This document shows positions 7,242 to 16,398 of a DNA stretch of 64,000 nucleotides, piece by piece. The notes beneath the pieces are model-generated. The model saw nothing but the letters and a program-made list of their open reading frames with translations, was not told the origin of the DNA and searched no databases. The stretch comes from Phytohabitans sp036906915 (GTDB lineage Bacteria; Actinomycetota; Actinomycetes; Mycobacteriales; Micromonosporaceae), in NCBI RefSeq assembly GCF_036906915.1, contig NZ_JBAKHX010000035.1, forward strand, positions 18,328 through 82,327. Reading direction: 5' to 3'. Made by a program: the position numbers and the translations under genes. Positions within the stretch are counted from its first letter, which is position 1, and the number at the start of each line of letters is the position of its first letter.

Positions 7242-8681
7242 ATGAACACGGGGAGTGCGTCGGCGGTCGGTCATGAAGTAACTACCGAGTTGCCGATCAT
7301 CAATATCGCTTCGACCACGGTCCTGCCGTACGCGGGCTCGTACGCGTCGAAACGCACCAGGGCACTACGCGCCTGGATGATTACGGCTCCGGTAGACCTG
7401 GCCGCGCTGCTGGTGCCGCTTCTGTTCACCCAGCGCTACTGGCGCGGCACGATCTTCATGGCCATGTTGACGGTGGTCATCTTCGCGGCCGGCGGCCTGT
7501 ATCGGGCACGCCGGCACGTGAGCCTCCTCGACGAGCTGCCCAGCCTCTTCGGGCGGCTGCTGGCGTCCGCCGCCGTCGTGGCCATCATCGCCGCCATGCG
7601 GCACGACTCGGTCGACTACGTCGCCGGCTTCATGCGCTGCGTCGCGCTCTCCGGTGGCCTCGTGATCCTCGGCAGGGCGGTGACACGTACGGCCACCGTG
7701 GTGGCGCGCAAGCGGCGCTGGGTGGAGCACAACGCCATCATCATCGGCAGCGGCCAGGTCGCGGTCGAGCTGGCCAGGCTGCTGCGCCGGTACCCCCGAT
7801 ACGGGCTCCGGTTCGCGGGCTGCGTCGACGCCGAGCCGAACGGGGAGGTCTCCGGGGCGCCGCTGCTCGGCACGCTCGACGACCTCGAAGACACCCTGCG
7901 GCTCGTCGAGTGCGACGTGCTGATCGTCGCCGAGCCGCGGCTGTCCGAGGCGGCGCTGATGGAGATCCTGCGGCGGCCCGCCTACGCCGCGTGCGACCTG
8001 TGGGTGGTGCCGCGGCTGTGGGGCTCGGGGTCGCAGGGCCGGTTGCCCGACCACATCGGCGCGATCCCGGTCGTCCAGATCCGCGACACCACGCTCTCCG
8101 GCCCGCGCTGGGCGATGAAGCGCGCCTCCGACATCATGTTCGCCTCGATGGCGTTGGTGCTGCTGAGCCCGCTCTTCGTGCTGTGCGCTATCGCGACGTT
8201 CCTGGAAGGCGGGCGCGGCATCTTCTTCCGGCAGGAGCGGATCGGGCGGTACGGCCAGCCGTTCCAGGTCATCAAGTTCCGGTCGATGCGGCCGGTCGAC
8301 GAGCACGAGTCGCAGACCAACTGGTCCATCGCCGACGACCGGCGGGTCGGGCCGGTCGGCCGGTTCATGCGTCGCACGTCGCTCGACGAGCTGCCCCAGC
8401 TGTGGAACATCCTGCGGGGCGACATGACCGTGGTCGGGCCCCGGCCGGAGCGCCCGTACTTCGTGGAGAAGTTCTCGGCCGAGCACCCCGACTATGCGAT
8501 GCGGCACCGGGTGCCCGTCGGGCTGACCGGGCTCGCGCAGGTCAGCGGCCTGCGCGGCGACACCCCGATCTCCGACCGGGCCCGTTTCGACAACTACTAC
8601 ATCGAGAACTGGTCGCTCTGGCTCGACACGAAGGTGCTGCTGCGGACCATCGCCGAGGTTTTCCGCGGCGGCGGTCGGTAG
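7242..8681 (+). CDS. Polyprenyl-phosphate sugar-1-phosphate transferase (WbaP/CpsE-like)
   Basis: Initiates repeat-unit assembly by putting a sugar-1-phosphate on undecaprenyl (or decaprenyl) phosphate at the inner membrane face. The 479-residue protein has four hydrophobic helices (residues about 35-140), a Rossmann-like middle domain (NAIIIGSGQVAVELARLL) and a C-terminal bacterial sugar transferase domain. That domain starts at KRASDIMFASMALVLLSP and includes IFFRQERIGRYGQPF, IKFRSM, RRTSLDELPQLWNIL, MTVVGPRPERP and PVGLTGLAQVSG. These are the family's membrane re-entrant helix and catalytic Asp-Glu and arginine motifs. A GGGGGAGG ribosome-binding site precedes the ATG. It lies 34 nt after the LCP gene and is probably in the same operon. 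Confidence 0.95.
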   Translation: MNTGSASAVGHEVTTELPIINIASTTVLPYAGSYASKRTRALRAWMITAPVDLAALLVPLLFTQRYWRGTIFMAMLTVVIFAAGGLYRARRHVSLLDELPSLFGRLLASAAVVAIIAAMRHDSVDYVAGFMRCVALSGGLVILGRAVTRTATVVARKRRWVEHNAIIIGSGQVAVELARLLRRYPRYGLRFAGCVDAEPNGEVSGAPLLGTLDDLEDTLRLVECDVLIVAEPRLSEAALMEILRRPAYAACDLWVVPRLWGSGSQGRLPDHIGAIPVVQIRDTTLSGPRWAMKRASDIMFASMALVLLSPLFVLCAIATFLEGGRGIFFRQERIGRYGQPFQVIKFRSMRPVDEHESQTNWSIADDRRVGPVGRFMRRTSLDELPQLWNILRGDMTVVGPRPERPYFVEKFSAEHPDYAMRHRVPVGLTGLAQVSGLRGDTPISDRARFDNYYIENWSLWLDTKVLLRTIAEVFRGGGR

Positions 8682-8686
8682 AGCGC

Positions 8687-9943
8687 TCAGTCGTCCGGGA
8701 AGATCGGCAACCGCACGCCCTGGTATCCGTCGATGTAGCGCGCGGGGTCCGCGCGCAGCACCGACTCGACCAGCGTGCCGTAGAGCTGCCGGAAGTCCAT
8801 CGTGGCCTTGAGATCGCCGTCGTCCAGGTCGCCGAGGCTGGGCTGCTCGCCGTACATCCCGCCGGCCACTCGGGAACCCATCACGAGCACCGGTCCAGCG
8901 GTGCCGTGGTCGGTGCCGTCCGAGGCGTTGGCGCGTACCCGCCGGCCGAACTCGCTGTAGACCACGACCGTCACGCGGCGACCGGTCTCCGTCGTCGTCA
9001 TCCGGTCGACGAACCCGGTGAGCGCCTGGTCGAGCTGCTTCAACAGGCTCTCGTGGCCAACCCGCTCCTGCGCGTGCGTGTCGAACCCGCCCAGGCTGAC
9101 CGAGTACACCTGCGTCGGCACGCCGGCCTCGACGCACCTGGCCACCAGCGACAGCTGCGCGGCGAGCGAGACGGCGCCGCCGGTGCCGGTCGCCGGCAGC
9201 TCCAGGTGGTCGGCGTCGTCCGCCGTGCCTTCGGCCGGGCCGGCCTGCCGCACGAGGCGCTCGACCTGGAGCATGTCGGCGTATGAGGTCGCGGCCCGCG
9301 CCTGCGCGAGTGGCTCGTCCTGCTCGGGTCGCCCCAACGCGGCCACCATCTCGGTGGAGATGCCGTCGGGCAGGGTCAGCCCGCCGATGCTGACGCAGGC
9401 ACCCGACCGGCTCTCACCGGCGAGCAGCGGTGGGAGTACCGGCTCGAAGCTGACCGCAGACTCGGGCGGCGCCTTGGTGCCGTCGAGCCACCGGCCGATC
9501 CACCCGGTGTGGACGGGCGTCAGCGGCGAACCGGTCTGCCAGATGTCCATGGACCTGAAGTGGCTGCGGTCGGGCCGCGGGTAGCCGACGCCGAGGACGA
9601 CCGCGAGCCGCTTGGCGTCCCAGAGTCGCTTGAATCCCGGCAGCCTCGGGTTGAGCCCCAGCGCGTCGTCGAGACGCAGCACGCTCTCCGGCGCGTACGC
9701 CAGCTCGGGACGGGCCGAGTAGTACGCGGAGTCGGCGTACGGGATGACGGTGTTGAGCCCGTCGTTGCCCCCGTACAGGGTGACCAGGACGAGCTTGTTG
9801 CGTTTGCGGTGGTCGCCGCTGTCGTCACGGGTGGCGAGTTTCAGCAACTCGGCGAGGCCGAGCACGCCAGCACCGGCGGCCAGCGCACCGCCTCCGGCGA
9901 CGCCGGAGGCGATCAGAAAGCGGCGGCGGGTGAGAGCGTCCAT
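8687..9943 (-). CDS. DUF1501 family Tat-exported protein
   Basis: Member of the DUF1501 family, distantly related to alkaline phosphatase/sulfatase folds; the biochemical role is unknown. It has 418 residues with a twin-arginine signal (LTRRRFLIASGVAGGGALAAGAGVLGLAEL), then the family start KLVLVTLYGGNDGLNTVIPY, the central HTGWIGRWLDG and late SLGGFDTHAQE and SEFGRRVRANASDGTDHGTAG motifs rich in possible metal ligands. Its ATG overlaps the TGA of the DUF1800 gene (TGATG), so the pair is translationally coupled. DUF1800-DUF1501 pairs are common in bacteria; the unusual part here is that they sit behind a Wzz-like gene in a glycan locus. Convergent with the sugar transferase, 5 nt apart. Confidence 0.9.
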   Translation of the reverse strand: MDALTRRRFLIASGVAGGGALAAGAGVLGLAELLKLATRDDSGDHRKRNKLVLVTLYGGNDGLNTVIPYADSAYYSARPELAYAPESVLRLDDALGLNPRLPGFKRLWDAKRLAVVLGVGYPRPDRSHFRSMDIWQTGSPLTPVHTGWIGRWLDGTKAPPESAVSFEPVLPPLLAGESRSGACVSIGGLTLPDGISTEMVAALGRPEQDEPLAQARAATSYADMLQVERLVRQAGPAEGTADDADHLELPATGTGGAVSLAAQLSLVARCVEAGVPTQVYSVSLGGFDTHAQERVGHESLLKQLDQALTGFVDRMTTTETGRRVTVVVYSEFGRRVRANASDGTDHGTAGPVLVMGSRVAGGMYGEQPSLGDLDDGDLKATMDFRQLYGTLVESVLRADPARYIDGYQGVRLPIFPDD

Positions 9944-11205
9944 CAGGTCACCAGGTACTCCGGGCTAGCCAGTCCGAGCGTCAACAGGTGACGCGGATCA
10001 CGGACGTCCCGCAGCACCGCGTACGTCCGGTTGCTCCAGCCGTCGAGGCAGAGCAGGTATGCCACCGATTCGGGCGTCAACTTGTCGGTATTCGCCAGGG
10101 TTGCGAGCGTACCAGCGAGCCCCAGCCGTACCTGGGCCGCAGCGGACGTCAGCCAGACCGTGCCAGCCGCCCAGCCACCGACGCTCGGGGGAGCGAATGG
10201 CAGCTGACCCAGGCTCTTGAGGCCGTCGAGAATCACCGTCGCGGTCTCGTCGGGCAGCCCGCCGACCCGGATGCCGAGCTGTCGCATGGCGCCGACCAAC
10301 CACTCCACGGGCTGCTTGACCAGCGCGCCCGCACCGGCGGCGAACGCCTCGTCTTCGAAGAGCGCGCGCAGCATCGCGGCCGGCGCCGGAAACGCGGCCA
10401 CCATGCGCTCGCTGGTGGCTTTCGGGATCGGCTCGGTCGACGACGCGTACCGATACCACAACCGCGCCGCGATGAACTGCGGGCAGGACTCTCGCCGCAG
10501 CAGCAGGTCGACGAGGCCCCGGGTGTCGAAGGTGTCGGTGACGCCGAGAATCGTCTTCTGTCCGGCGTCGTGATTCTTCGGCTCGAAGACGCATCGCTCC
10601 GAGCCGACGCTCACCCGCCAGCCGGTCAGCGCCCGGCCCGCCTCCTTCACGTCCTTCTCGCTGTACTGCCCGATGCCGAGCATGAACAGCTCCATCAGCT
10701 CGCGGGCGAGGTTTTCGTTCGGAGACTCCTTGGTGTTGGCCTGACCGTCCAGCCAGTACACCAGCGCCGGGTCGACGGCCATGCGCCGCGCCATGTCGGC
10801 GAAGTCACGCGAATCCCGCAGCGTCTGGAGCTGCCGCAGCATGAGCTGCGGGCTGCGCACCTTGTCGATCGAGGTGGCCCAGTGCCCGTGCCAGAAGAAG
10901 AGCAGCTTCTCCAGGGCCTGGTGGCCCGCGACGGCCATGCGGTCGAGCCACCAGCGGGTGATCTGCCAGGTCTGGGCGTCGCGCTTCTGGTTGGCGGCGA
11001 TCTTCTGCTTGTCGTTCTTCGGCTGGTTGGCGTACGAGTCGAGGCCGAGCCGCGGCACCGGTGCGGTGGTGGACCCGATGTCGGGTCCTGGCGGCGAGAG
11101 CAGAGCCGACAGAGTCGTCGCGTAGCCCGCCTGCTTGGCGGCCGCCAGCTCCGCCGCCGTAGGACCGAACCCGGCCCGGCGCAGAAGCAGCGCGACGTCA
11201 TTCAT
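9943..11205 (-). CDS. DUF1800 family protein
   Basis: Family of unknown biochemical role that usually accompanies DUF1501. The 420-residue product starts MNDVALLLRRAGFGPTAAELAAAKQAGYAT, the classic DUF1800 opening. It contains TWQITRWWLDRMAVAGHQALEKLLFFWHGHWATS, NENLARELMELFMLGIGQYSEKDVKEAGRALTGW and KTILG in the expected order. The frame is open 29 codons further upstream, but the ATG at 11205 overlaps the stop of the Wzz-like gene by ATGA and matches the family start. No signal peptide is visible, in contrast to its DUF1501 partner. Confidence 0.9.
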   Translation of the reverse strand: MNDVALLLRRAGFGPTAAELAAAKQAGYATTLSALLSPPGPDIGSTTAPVPRLGLDSYANQPKNDKQKIAANQKRDAQTWQITRWWLDRMAVAGHQALEKLLFFWHGHWATSIDKVRSPQLMLRQLQTLRDSRDFADMARRMAVDPALVYWLDGQANTKESPNENLARELMELFMLGIGQYSEKDVKEAGRALTGWRVSVGSERCVFEPKNHDAGQKTILGVTDTFDTRGLVDLLLRRESCPQFIAARLWYRYASSTEPIPKATSERMVAAFPAPAAMLRALFEDEAFAAGAGALVKQPVEWLVGAMRQLGIRVGGLPDETATVILDGLKSLGQLPFAPPSVGGWAAGTVWLTSAAAQVRLGLAGTLATLANTDKLTPESVAYLLCLDGWSNRTYAVLRDVRDPRHLLTLGLASPEYLVT

Positions 11206-11801
11206 GCAGGGAACATACCCTGGCGCAGGATCCCCAGCACGAGGCCGAAAGCGGCTCCGGCGAGCGCGCCCGCTCCGGCCTTGAGCCACCACAGTGATGG
11301 CTCCGGCGCATCCGGTACCGATGGCGCCTTCGTGACCGTGACCTCGGTGCTCACTGGCAGCGCCGGCACCGACTTTTCGCGGGCTGCCACCTTGGCGAGT
11401 TCGGCGGCGATCGCGTCGGCGATGTCGGTCGCCCCTCGGGGCGTCGAGGCCGTGACAGTGATGTTGATCGCGTATGTGTCGACCGGCGAGGAGGCCGTGA
11501 CGCGTTCCGCGAGCTCGGCCGGCGAATACGGCAGCCTCAGCGACTTCACCACCGGCTCGGTGATTCGCGTGCTGGTCACCATCCGGTTATAGGTCTTCAC
11601 TCGCCGTTGCATCAGCAGCCGCGTCTCCTTCGACGCGTCCGCGACCTCGGGCGTGTACTCGACCAGCAGGCTCGCTTCGGAGCGGTAGACCGGCTCCTTC
11701 TGGCACGCCAGGACGCCCAGTACAACGCCACCCAGCAGAGCAAAAAGCGCAATTAATAGCCAATTTGCTCGCAATACACGGACATAGAGGGCGGTGTGCA
11801 T
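11202..11801 (-). CDS. Wzz/YveK-type chain-length determinant protein
   Basis: Polysaccharide co-polymerase that sets polymer length. The 199-residue protein begins at an ATG (11801) followed by ALYVRVLRANWLLIALFALLGGVVLGVLACQ, the first transmembrane helix. An extracytoplasmic region follows (EPVYRSEASLLVEYT, then NRMVTSTRITEPVVKSLRLPYSPAELAERVTAS). The second helix is near the C-terminus (WWLKAGAGALAGAAFGLVLGIL). No tyrosine-kinase domain is fused. A longer frame is open upstream, but it adds a basic, proline-rich stretch and no homology. It heads a leftward operon with DUF1800 and DUF1501 through an ATGA overlap and is divergent from the flippase. Confidence 0.85.
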   Translation of the reverse strand: MHTALYVRVLRANWLLIALFALLGGVVLGVLACQKEPVYRSEASLLVEYTPEVADASKETRLLMQRRVKTYNRMVTSTRITEPVVKSLRLPYSPAELAERVTASSPVDTYAINITVTASTPRGATDIADAIAAELAKVAAREKSVPALPVSTEVTVTKAPSVPDAPEPSLWWLKAGAGALAGAAFGLVLGILRQGMFPA

Positions 11802-11949
11802 TCGGCTCCACGGTGCTGCACGGCGTTCGCTCGGGAAGGTCGCGATGAGGGTAACGCGCCTGGCCTTGCGACGTTGCCGGACCGTCGGGTAGGAAGGTCC
11901 AGCGACCGAGGGCTGGGGGACCGGTGAATCGCAATCCGGGTAAACGGCG

Positions 11950-13146
11950 GTGCTGAACCTGCACCGGCGGCTCGTCACACCCGAACGCGTCTACCTCGCC
12001 GCACTGGGCTTCTCCGGCTGTGCGGCGCTGGTCTCGGTCGCCCTGCCCCCGGCGGAGCGCGGTGAGCTCGCCGCGTGCATCGCCAGCGCCACCCTCGGCG
12101 CGGCGGTCGGCGGCCTCTCGATCGACACGTTCCTGCTCTCGCGGCCCGCCGGCTGGGTGGTATCCCGTGGCGCGCGCTGGATCCCCGGCCTGCTGGCGGG
12201 CTGCCTGATCCTGTCCGCTGTCGCGGCCGCGCTGCTCACGGCGCTCGCCGGCGTTGGCAGCCCGCTCGTCGCCGTGGGCACGGCGTGCGCGCTGACCATC
12301 TTCAACGCGGCCGCGTCTCTCGCGCTGCGGCTCAAGCGGTTCCTGTTCGTGTACTCGATGCGGGCCGCGAGCGGCGCGGTGCTGGTCGGCGGGTACGCGC
12401 TGCTGTACGCGGGCGGGCGGCTCGACGGTGGAGCCTGGAGCACGGTGTGGTTCGGTGTGCAGGCGGGCGCGGCCACCGTGCTCGGCGCCGTCGTGCTGAG
12501 CTGGGCCTGGCGGATGCGGCCGATGCCCGCCGCGTCGGCCACCCGAGCCGAGTACCGCGCCGACATGACCGCGCTCGGCAAGCTCCACATCGGAGTATGC
12601 GCGCAGATGGTGACGTACCGGATCGACCAGATCCTGCTCGCCCGGTTCGCCGGCAGCGGCGCGCTCGGCGTCTACGCCCTCGCCGTGGCGGCACTGGAAT
12701 TCGCGCAGGCGGGCGCCGTCGTGCGGTCCCAGCGCATCCTCGCGCACCGGGGCGAGGACGCACCGCCGGAGCGCACCGCCACCGTGGCGCGGGCGGCGTT
12801 GCCGATCGCGGCGGCCGCCGTCGCCGGGCTCGCGGTGCTCGGGTGGCTGCGGCCCGAGTACGACGAGGCGTGGCTGCTCGGCCTGTGCCTGATACCCGGC
12901 ACGCTGGCCGTGGCGACGGGCAAGACGTGGAGCGCCCTGCTGCTCAAGCGCGCCGGTGAGCAGGCCACCACGGCGGTCGCCCTGCTCACCATGGTGGTCG
13001 CCGCCGTGCTCTACGCGGTGCTGATCCCGTCGGCCGGCGCGTACGGCGCCGCGCTCGCCTCGACCGGCGCCTACCTGGTGTACGCGTACCGCACCCGGGT
13101 GGGCCTGCGCCGCGCCCCTGACCTGCTAGCGAACCGGGCGGTGTAG
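11950..13146 (+). CDS. Polysaccharide flippase (Wzx/MATE-like membrane protein)
   Basis: Probably moves lipid-linked repeat units across the cytoplasmic membrane. The 398 residues are almost entirely hydrophobic, with about 11-12 helices arranged as two bundles. A cytosolic segment between them carries RADMTALGKLHIGVCAQMVTYRIDQILLARFAG, a layout seen in MOP-superfamily exporters. GTG start. The first gene of a rightward chain in which the following genes are spaced by 3 nt or overlap by 4-14 nt. Sequence similarity to any named flippase cannot be judged by eye, so the call rests on topology and position. Confidence 0.8.
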   Translation: MLNLHRRLVTPERVYLAALGFSGCAALVSVALPPAERGELAACIASATLGAAVGGLSIDTFLLSRPAGWVVSRGARWIPGLLAGCLILSAVAAALLTALAGVGSPLVAVGTACALTIFNAAASLALRLKRFLFVYSMRAASGAVLVGGYALLYAGGRLDGGAWSTVWFGVQAGAATVLGAVVLSWAWRMRPMPAASATRAEYRADMTALGKLHIGVCAQMVTYRIDQILLARFAGSGALGVYALAVAALEFAQAGAVVRSQRILAHRGEDAPPERTATVARAALPIAAAAVAGLAVLGWLRPEYDEAWLLGLCLIPGTLAVATGKTWSALLLKRAGEQATTAVALLTMVVAAVLYAVLIPSAGAYGAALASTGAYLVYAYRTRVGLRRAPDLLANRAV

Positions 13147-13149
13147 CAA

Positions 13150-14001
13150 GTGGACGTGTCGGTCGTCGTGCTGACGTGGGAGGACCACGAGCGCACCACC
13201 GCGTGCGTGCGGTCGATGCCCGCCGGCGCCGAGGTGATCGTCGTCGACAACGGCAGCGCTCCGGAGGTCGGCGCCGCGCTGCGTGCGCTGTGCGACGAGA
13301 CAGGCGCGAAGTACGTGCGGGCCGACACCAACCTCGGATACGCCAAGGGCATGAACCTCGGCGTGCGGCACTGCACGCGGTCGACGGTGATCCTGTCGAA
13401 CAACGACATCGTCGTGCACCCGGACGCCCTGTCGATTCTCGCCGGCGAGCTGGACGACCCCGCTGTGGGCGCCGCGTTTCCGCGCGTCCTGGACGTGTCG
13501 GGCGCCGACCAGACCGCCGCTGGCCGGTTCCTGACCGTACCCGCCGGGCTCGCCCACGCCACCGGGCTGAGCCTGCTCGCGCCGAGCCTTCGCATCGTGG
13601 CGACACCGGAGCGCGCCGACTGGCTCTCCGGCCCGTTCGTGGCGATCCGGCGGGAGACGCTCGACGCGATCGGCGGCGTCGACGAGTCGTCGTTCTTCTA
13701 CTCCGAGGATCTGCGCCTGTGCTGGGCGGTCCGCAAGCTCGGCAAGCGCCTCGCGTACGTGCCGGAGGCGGTCGTCACCCACGAGGACGACGCGAGCGCC
13801 AAGCGCCGCTGGAGCTCCGAGGAGATCTCCCGGCGGCAGACCCGCGAGTTCATCCGGGCCAGCCGCGAGCTGGCCGGCTGGCGCGGCGAGATGGCGAGCG
13901 CCGCCTACGTCACGGGCGTGCTGTGGCGCGCGGCGATCGGGCGCAACGCCCTGCGCCGGGCCATCGCCAAGGGCGCCGTCGAGGGGATGCGGGCGCGATG
14001 A
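13150..14001 (+). CDS. Family 2 glycosyltransferase
   Basis: GT-A fold transferase that adds one sugar of the repeat unit, using a nucleotide sugar in the cytoplasm. The 283-residue protein starts VDVSVVVLTWEDHERTTACVRSM and has the nucleotide-binding VIVVDNGS, the acceptor-loop TNLGYAKGMNLGVR, a metal-binding NNDIVV (DxD-like) and the late SFFYSEDLRLCWAVRKLG with its ED catalytic-base region. It resembles rhamnosyltransferase-type GT2 enzymes. The GTG start lies 3 nt after the flippase stop, and the ATGA at the end overlaps the next glycosyltransferase. Confidence 0.9.
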   Translation: MDVSVVVLTWEDHERTTACVRSMPAGAEVIVVDNGSAPEVGAALRALCDETGAKYVRADTNLGYAKGMNLGVRHCTRSTVILSNNDIVVHPDALSILAGELDDPAVGAAFPRVLDVSGADQTAAGRFLTVPAGLAHATGLSLLAPSLRIVATPERADWLSGPFVAIRRETLDAIGGVDESSFFYSEDLRLCWAVRKLGKRLAYVPEAVVTHEDDASAKRRWSSEEISRRQTREFIRASRELAGWRGEMASAAYVTGVLWRAAIGRNALRRAIAKGAVEGMRAR

Positions 14002-15089
14002 AGGTCTTGTTCGTCTGTACCACGGGAGGATCGGGGCGCCGGCAACTCGGTGGCGCCGAGCGGTTCCTCGTTGAGATGCTGCCCGCGCTCGCGGCGCGCG
14101 GCGTCGACGTCGTCGCGGGTACCCCGGACGACGAGGTGGCCGCCGCGCTGCGCGAGTCGGGCGTGCCGTGGCTGCGGATGGGCGCGACGAGCCGGATCGA
14201 CCTGAACTACGTGCGCGAGATCCGTCGGGTGGTCGCCGAGGTGCGGCCGAGCGTGGTCAGCGCACACCTGCTCTCCGCCGCGATGCACGCGCGGGCGGCA
14301 CTGCGCGGCCCGCGGCGACGGCTGCCGCTCGTGGTGGCGCTGCACAACAGCCTGTGGCAGTACCGGGACACGGCCGCGTCGGCACGCGCCAAGGCGGCGG
14401 TACAGGTGAACATCACCCTCGACCTGCTGATGCGTCGCGTCCGTCCACACACGACGGTCGCTGTCTCCGCGTTCGAGGCGCGGGAACTGCGGGAGCGCGG
14501 CAACGTCGGCAACGTCCACGTGATACCCAACCCGCTGCCGGCGGTGTGGCCAGCGGCCGAGGTGCCCGACCAGCCGGTGTCCGGCCCGGTGCGGGTGGGC
14601 TTCCTGGGCCGGCTGGAGCGGGAAAAGGGCGCCGACCTGCTGGGCGACATCGCCGCGGCGCTGCCCGACGTGTCGTTCCTCGTCGCGGGCGGTGGGTCGA
14701 TCCCAGCACCCGCGGCTCCGAATGTCACTGCGGTAGGCCGGGTCGACGCCGCCGAGTTCCTGCGCGGCATCGACTGCCTGCTCGTACCGTCCCGTGTGGA
14801 GTCGTTCGGCCGCAGCGCGCTCGAAGCCATGTCGCTCGGCGTGCCTGTCGTGCACTCGGGTGCCGGTGGACTGGCCGAGATCACGCGGCACGGTGACGGC
14901 TGCCTGGCGTACGAGGCGGCCCTGTCACCGGCGGCCATGGCGGCGGCCATCCAGAAGGCGACCGGCAGCGGCGCATCCCCCATACAGCGGCGCTCGGTGG
15001 CGCGGTGGTATTCGCAGGAGTTCTCCTTTGCTCGATGTGCTGAAAGCTGGCTCGACCTCTACCGCGGAGTCGGTCATGACCCGGGCTGA
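13998..15089 (+). CDS. Family 4 glycosyltransferase
   Basis: GT-B fold retaining transferase, 363 residues. The N-terminal acceptor domain starts MKVLFVCTTGGSGRRQLGGAERFLVEMLPALAARG. The C-terminal donor domain has VRVGFLGRLEREKGADLL and the EX7E-type motif ESFGRSALE, followed by GVPVVHSGAGGLAEI. The start at 13998 is chosen because ATGA overlaps the preceding stop; the open frame further upstream is antiparallel coding noise. Probably adds a sugar to the same lipid-linked repeat as its GT2 neighbours. Confidence 0.92.
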   Translation: MKVLFVCTTGGSGRRQLGGAERFLVEMLPALAARGVDVVAGTPDDEVAAALRESGVPWLRMGATSRIDLNYVREIRRVVAEVRPSVVSAHLLSAAMHARAALRGPRRRLPLVVALHNSLWQYRDTAASARAKAAVQVNITLDLLMRRVRPHTTVAVSAFEARELRERGNVGNVHVIPNPLPAVWPAAEVPDQPVSGPVRVGFLGRLEREKGADLLGDIAAALPDVSFLVAGGGSIPAPAAPNVTAVGRVDAAEFLRGIDCLLVPSRVESFGRSALEAMSLGVPVVHSGAGGLAEITRHGDGCLAYEAALSPAAMAAAIQKATGSGASPIQRRSVARWYSQEFSFARCAESWLDLYRGVGHDPG

Positions 15090-16398
15090 GCGGTTCTGGC
15101 CAGCGGTCGCTCCCCTCACCGCGGCCGCGTTCCTGGCCCTGTGCACTGTGGACGTCGGCGCGGCGATGACGCTCGCCCTCGCGGCGGGGGCGGTCTTCGC
15201 GGCGCGAGCGCGGATGTGGGGCGTGGCCATGTGCGCGGCGGCGTGGACGGCGGTGTTCGTCGCTGTGTACGTGCTGCCCGGGCCGTACGACTCCTGGGCG
15301 GGCCGGGCGGCCGTCCCCGTACTGGGGCTGTACGTCGGCGCGTTTCTCATCGCGTGGGTGGTGGGCCGCCGGCTGGCGGCCCGTTCGACCGAGGAACGGC
15401 CCCTACTGGGCTGGCCCAGTGACCGGCGGGTCCTCGCCTACCTGGCACTGCTGCTCGCCGTCGGGGTGGTGGCCGCGTTCCTGCGCTTCCGTGGCGTGAC
15501 CCCGCCACTGTTCGACGCCAACCCCGACGCCGCCAGGCAGGTGCTGCGCGAGCGCGCCAACATCTTCGTCGGCCTGCTCTCCGAGGCGTGGACGCTCGGC
15601 ATGGCGATCTCGCTGCTGCGCGCCCTGACCACGCGCGGCCCGCGACTGTTGTTCTTCCTCGCGCTCGCGGCCGTGTTCACCTGCGGAGCCGCGCTCGGTG
15701 CCAGCAAGAACTCCGTGCTCGTGGGCGTCGTGCCGGCACTCGTCGCGGCCCTGTCCGTGCGCCGGAATCGACCGCGCGTGCTGCGGACGATCCCGAAGGC
15801 GCCGGTCGTCGCGGTGCTCCTGCTCGGTGTCGCGGCGGTCGGCACGGCGGTGTTTCTCGGCGGGCAGCGGACGCTGGCGGGCTCCGGCACGTTCGAGGAC
15901 GAGTTCCGCAGCAAGTACGGCGACAACGTCGTCTCCAGCAGCGTCGGCTCGCTCGACCTGTCGCTCAGCTCGTCTGTGGAGACGTTCGGGCGGCTCTGGG
16001 CACAACGCTCCACGATGGACCCCGAGTACGGCGGGTACTCCCTGCTGTTTCTCGGCTCGCGCGTCGAGCCGATCGTCGGAACGGTCGACCTGTACGGCGC
16101 CACGTCGCAGCTGAGCCTGCCGTACTACATGAACACGGCAACCTTCGCGGCGATCCCGGTGCTCGACTGGGGGCCGGTGGGTGCCGCCGCGTTCCTCGTC
16201 CTGCTCGGCCTCGGCGTCGGGTTCGCCGAGCGGCGGCTGGAGTTCTCCGCGAGCCCGGCGGCCCAACTCGGCCGCGCGTTTGTCGTGTACTTCGCGGTGT
16301 TCGGCGTGTACGAGCTGTACCCGTTCATCTATCCGACGTGGCTGAGCCTGATACCTGGGCTTTGGGTGCTGCACCGGCTGGGGAGGGCGGCTACGTGA
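15076..16398 (+). CDS. O-antigen/exopolysaccharide polymerase-like membrane protein (Wzy-type)
   Basis: Candidate polymerase joining flipped repeat units on the outer membrane face. The 440-residue protein has about 11-12 hydrophobic helices and one long hydrophilic loop (residues about 270-350, from GGQRTLAGSGTFEDEF to ATSQLSLPYYMNTATF), the usual Wzy topology. Start ATG at 15076 gives a 14-nt overlap with the GT4 gene. The frame is open upstream inside that gene, but an N-terminal extension has no hydrophobic character. Wzy proteins diverge too far for motif support, so this rests on topology and its place beside a flippase, Wzz-like protein and glycosyltransferases. Confidence 0.75.
   Translation: MTRAERFWPAVAPLTAAAFLALCTVDVGAAMTLALAAGAVFAARARMWGVAMCAAAWTAVFVAVYVLPGPYDSWAGRAAVPVLGLYVGAFLIAWVVGRRLAARSTEERPLLGWPSDRRVLAYLALLLAVGVVAAFLRFRGVTPPLFDANPDAARQVLRERANIFVGLLSEAWTLGMAISLLRALTTRGPRLLFFLALAAVFTCGAALGASKNSVLVGVVPALVAALSVRRNRPRVLRTIPKAPVVAVLLLGVAAVGTAVFLGGQRTLAGSGTFEDEFRSKYGDNVVSSSVGSLDLSLSSSVETFGRLWAQRSTMDPEYGGYSLLFLGSRVEPIVGTVDLYGATSQLSLPYYMNTATFAAIPVLDWGPVGAAAFLVLLGLGVGFAERRLEFSASPAAQLGRAFVVYFAVFGVYELYPFIYPTWLSLIPGLWVLHRLGRAAT

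Noticed and set aside
5747..7249. 500-codon open frame on the minus strand
   Set aside because: It is antisense to the CoA transferase and LCP genes, both with clear motifs. Composition is Arg/His/Gly-rich noise typical of high-GC shadow frames.
7365..9137. 590-codon open frame on the minus strand
   Set aside because: It lies opposite the sugar transferase and overlaps DUF1501 in another frame; no domain, no start signal.
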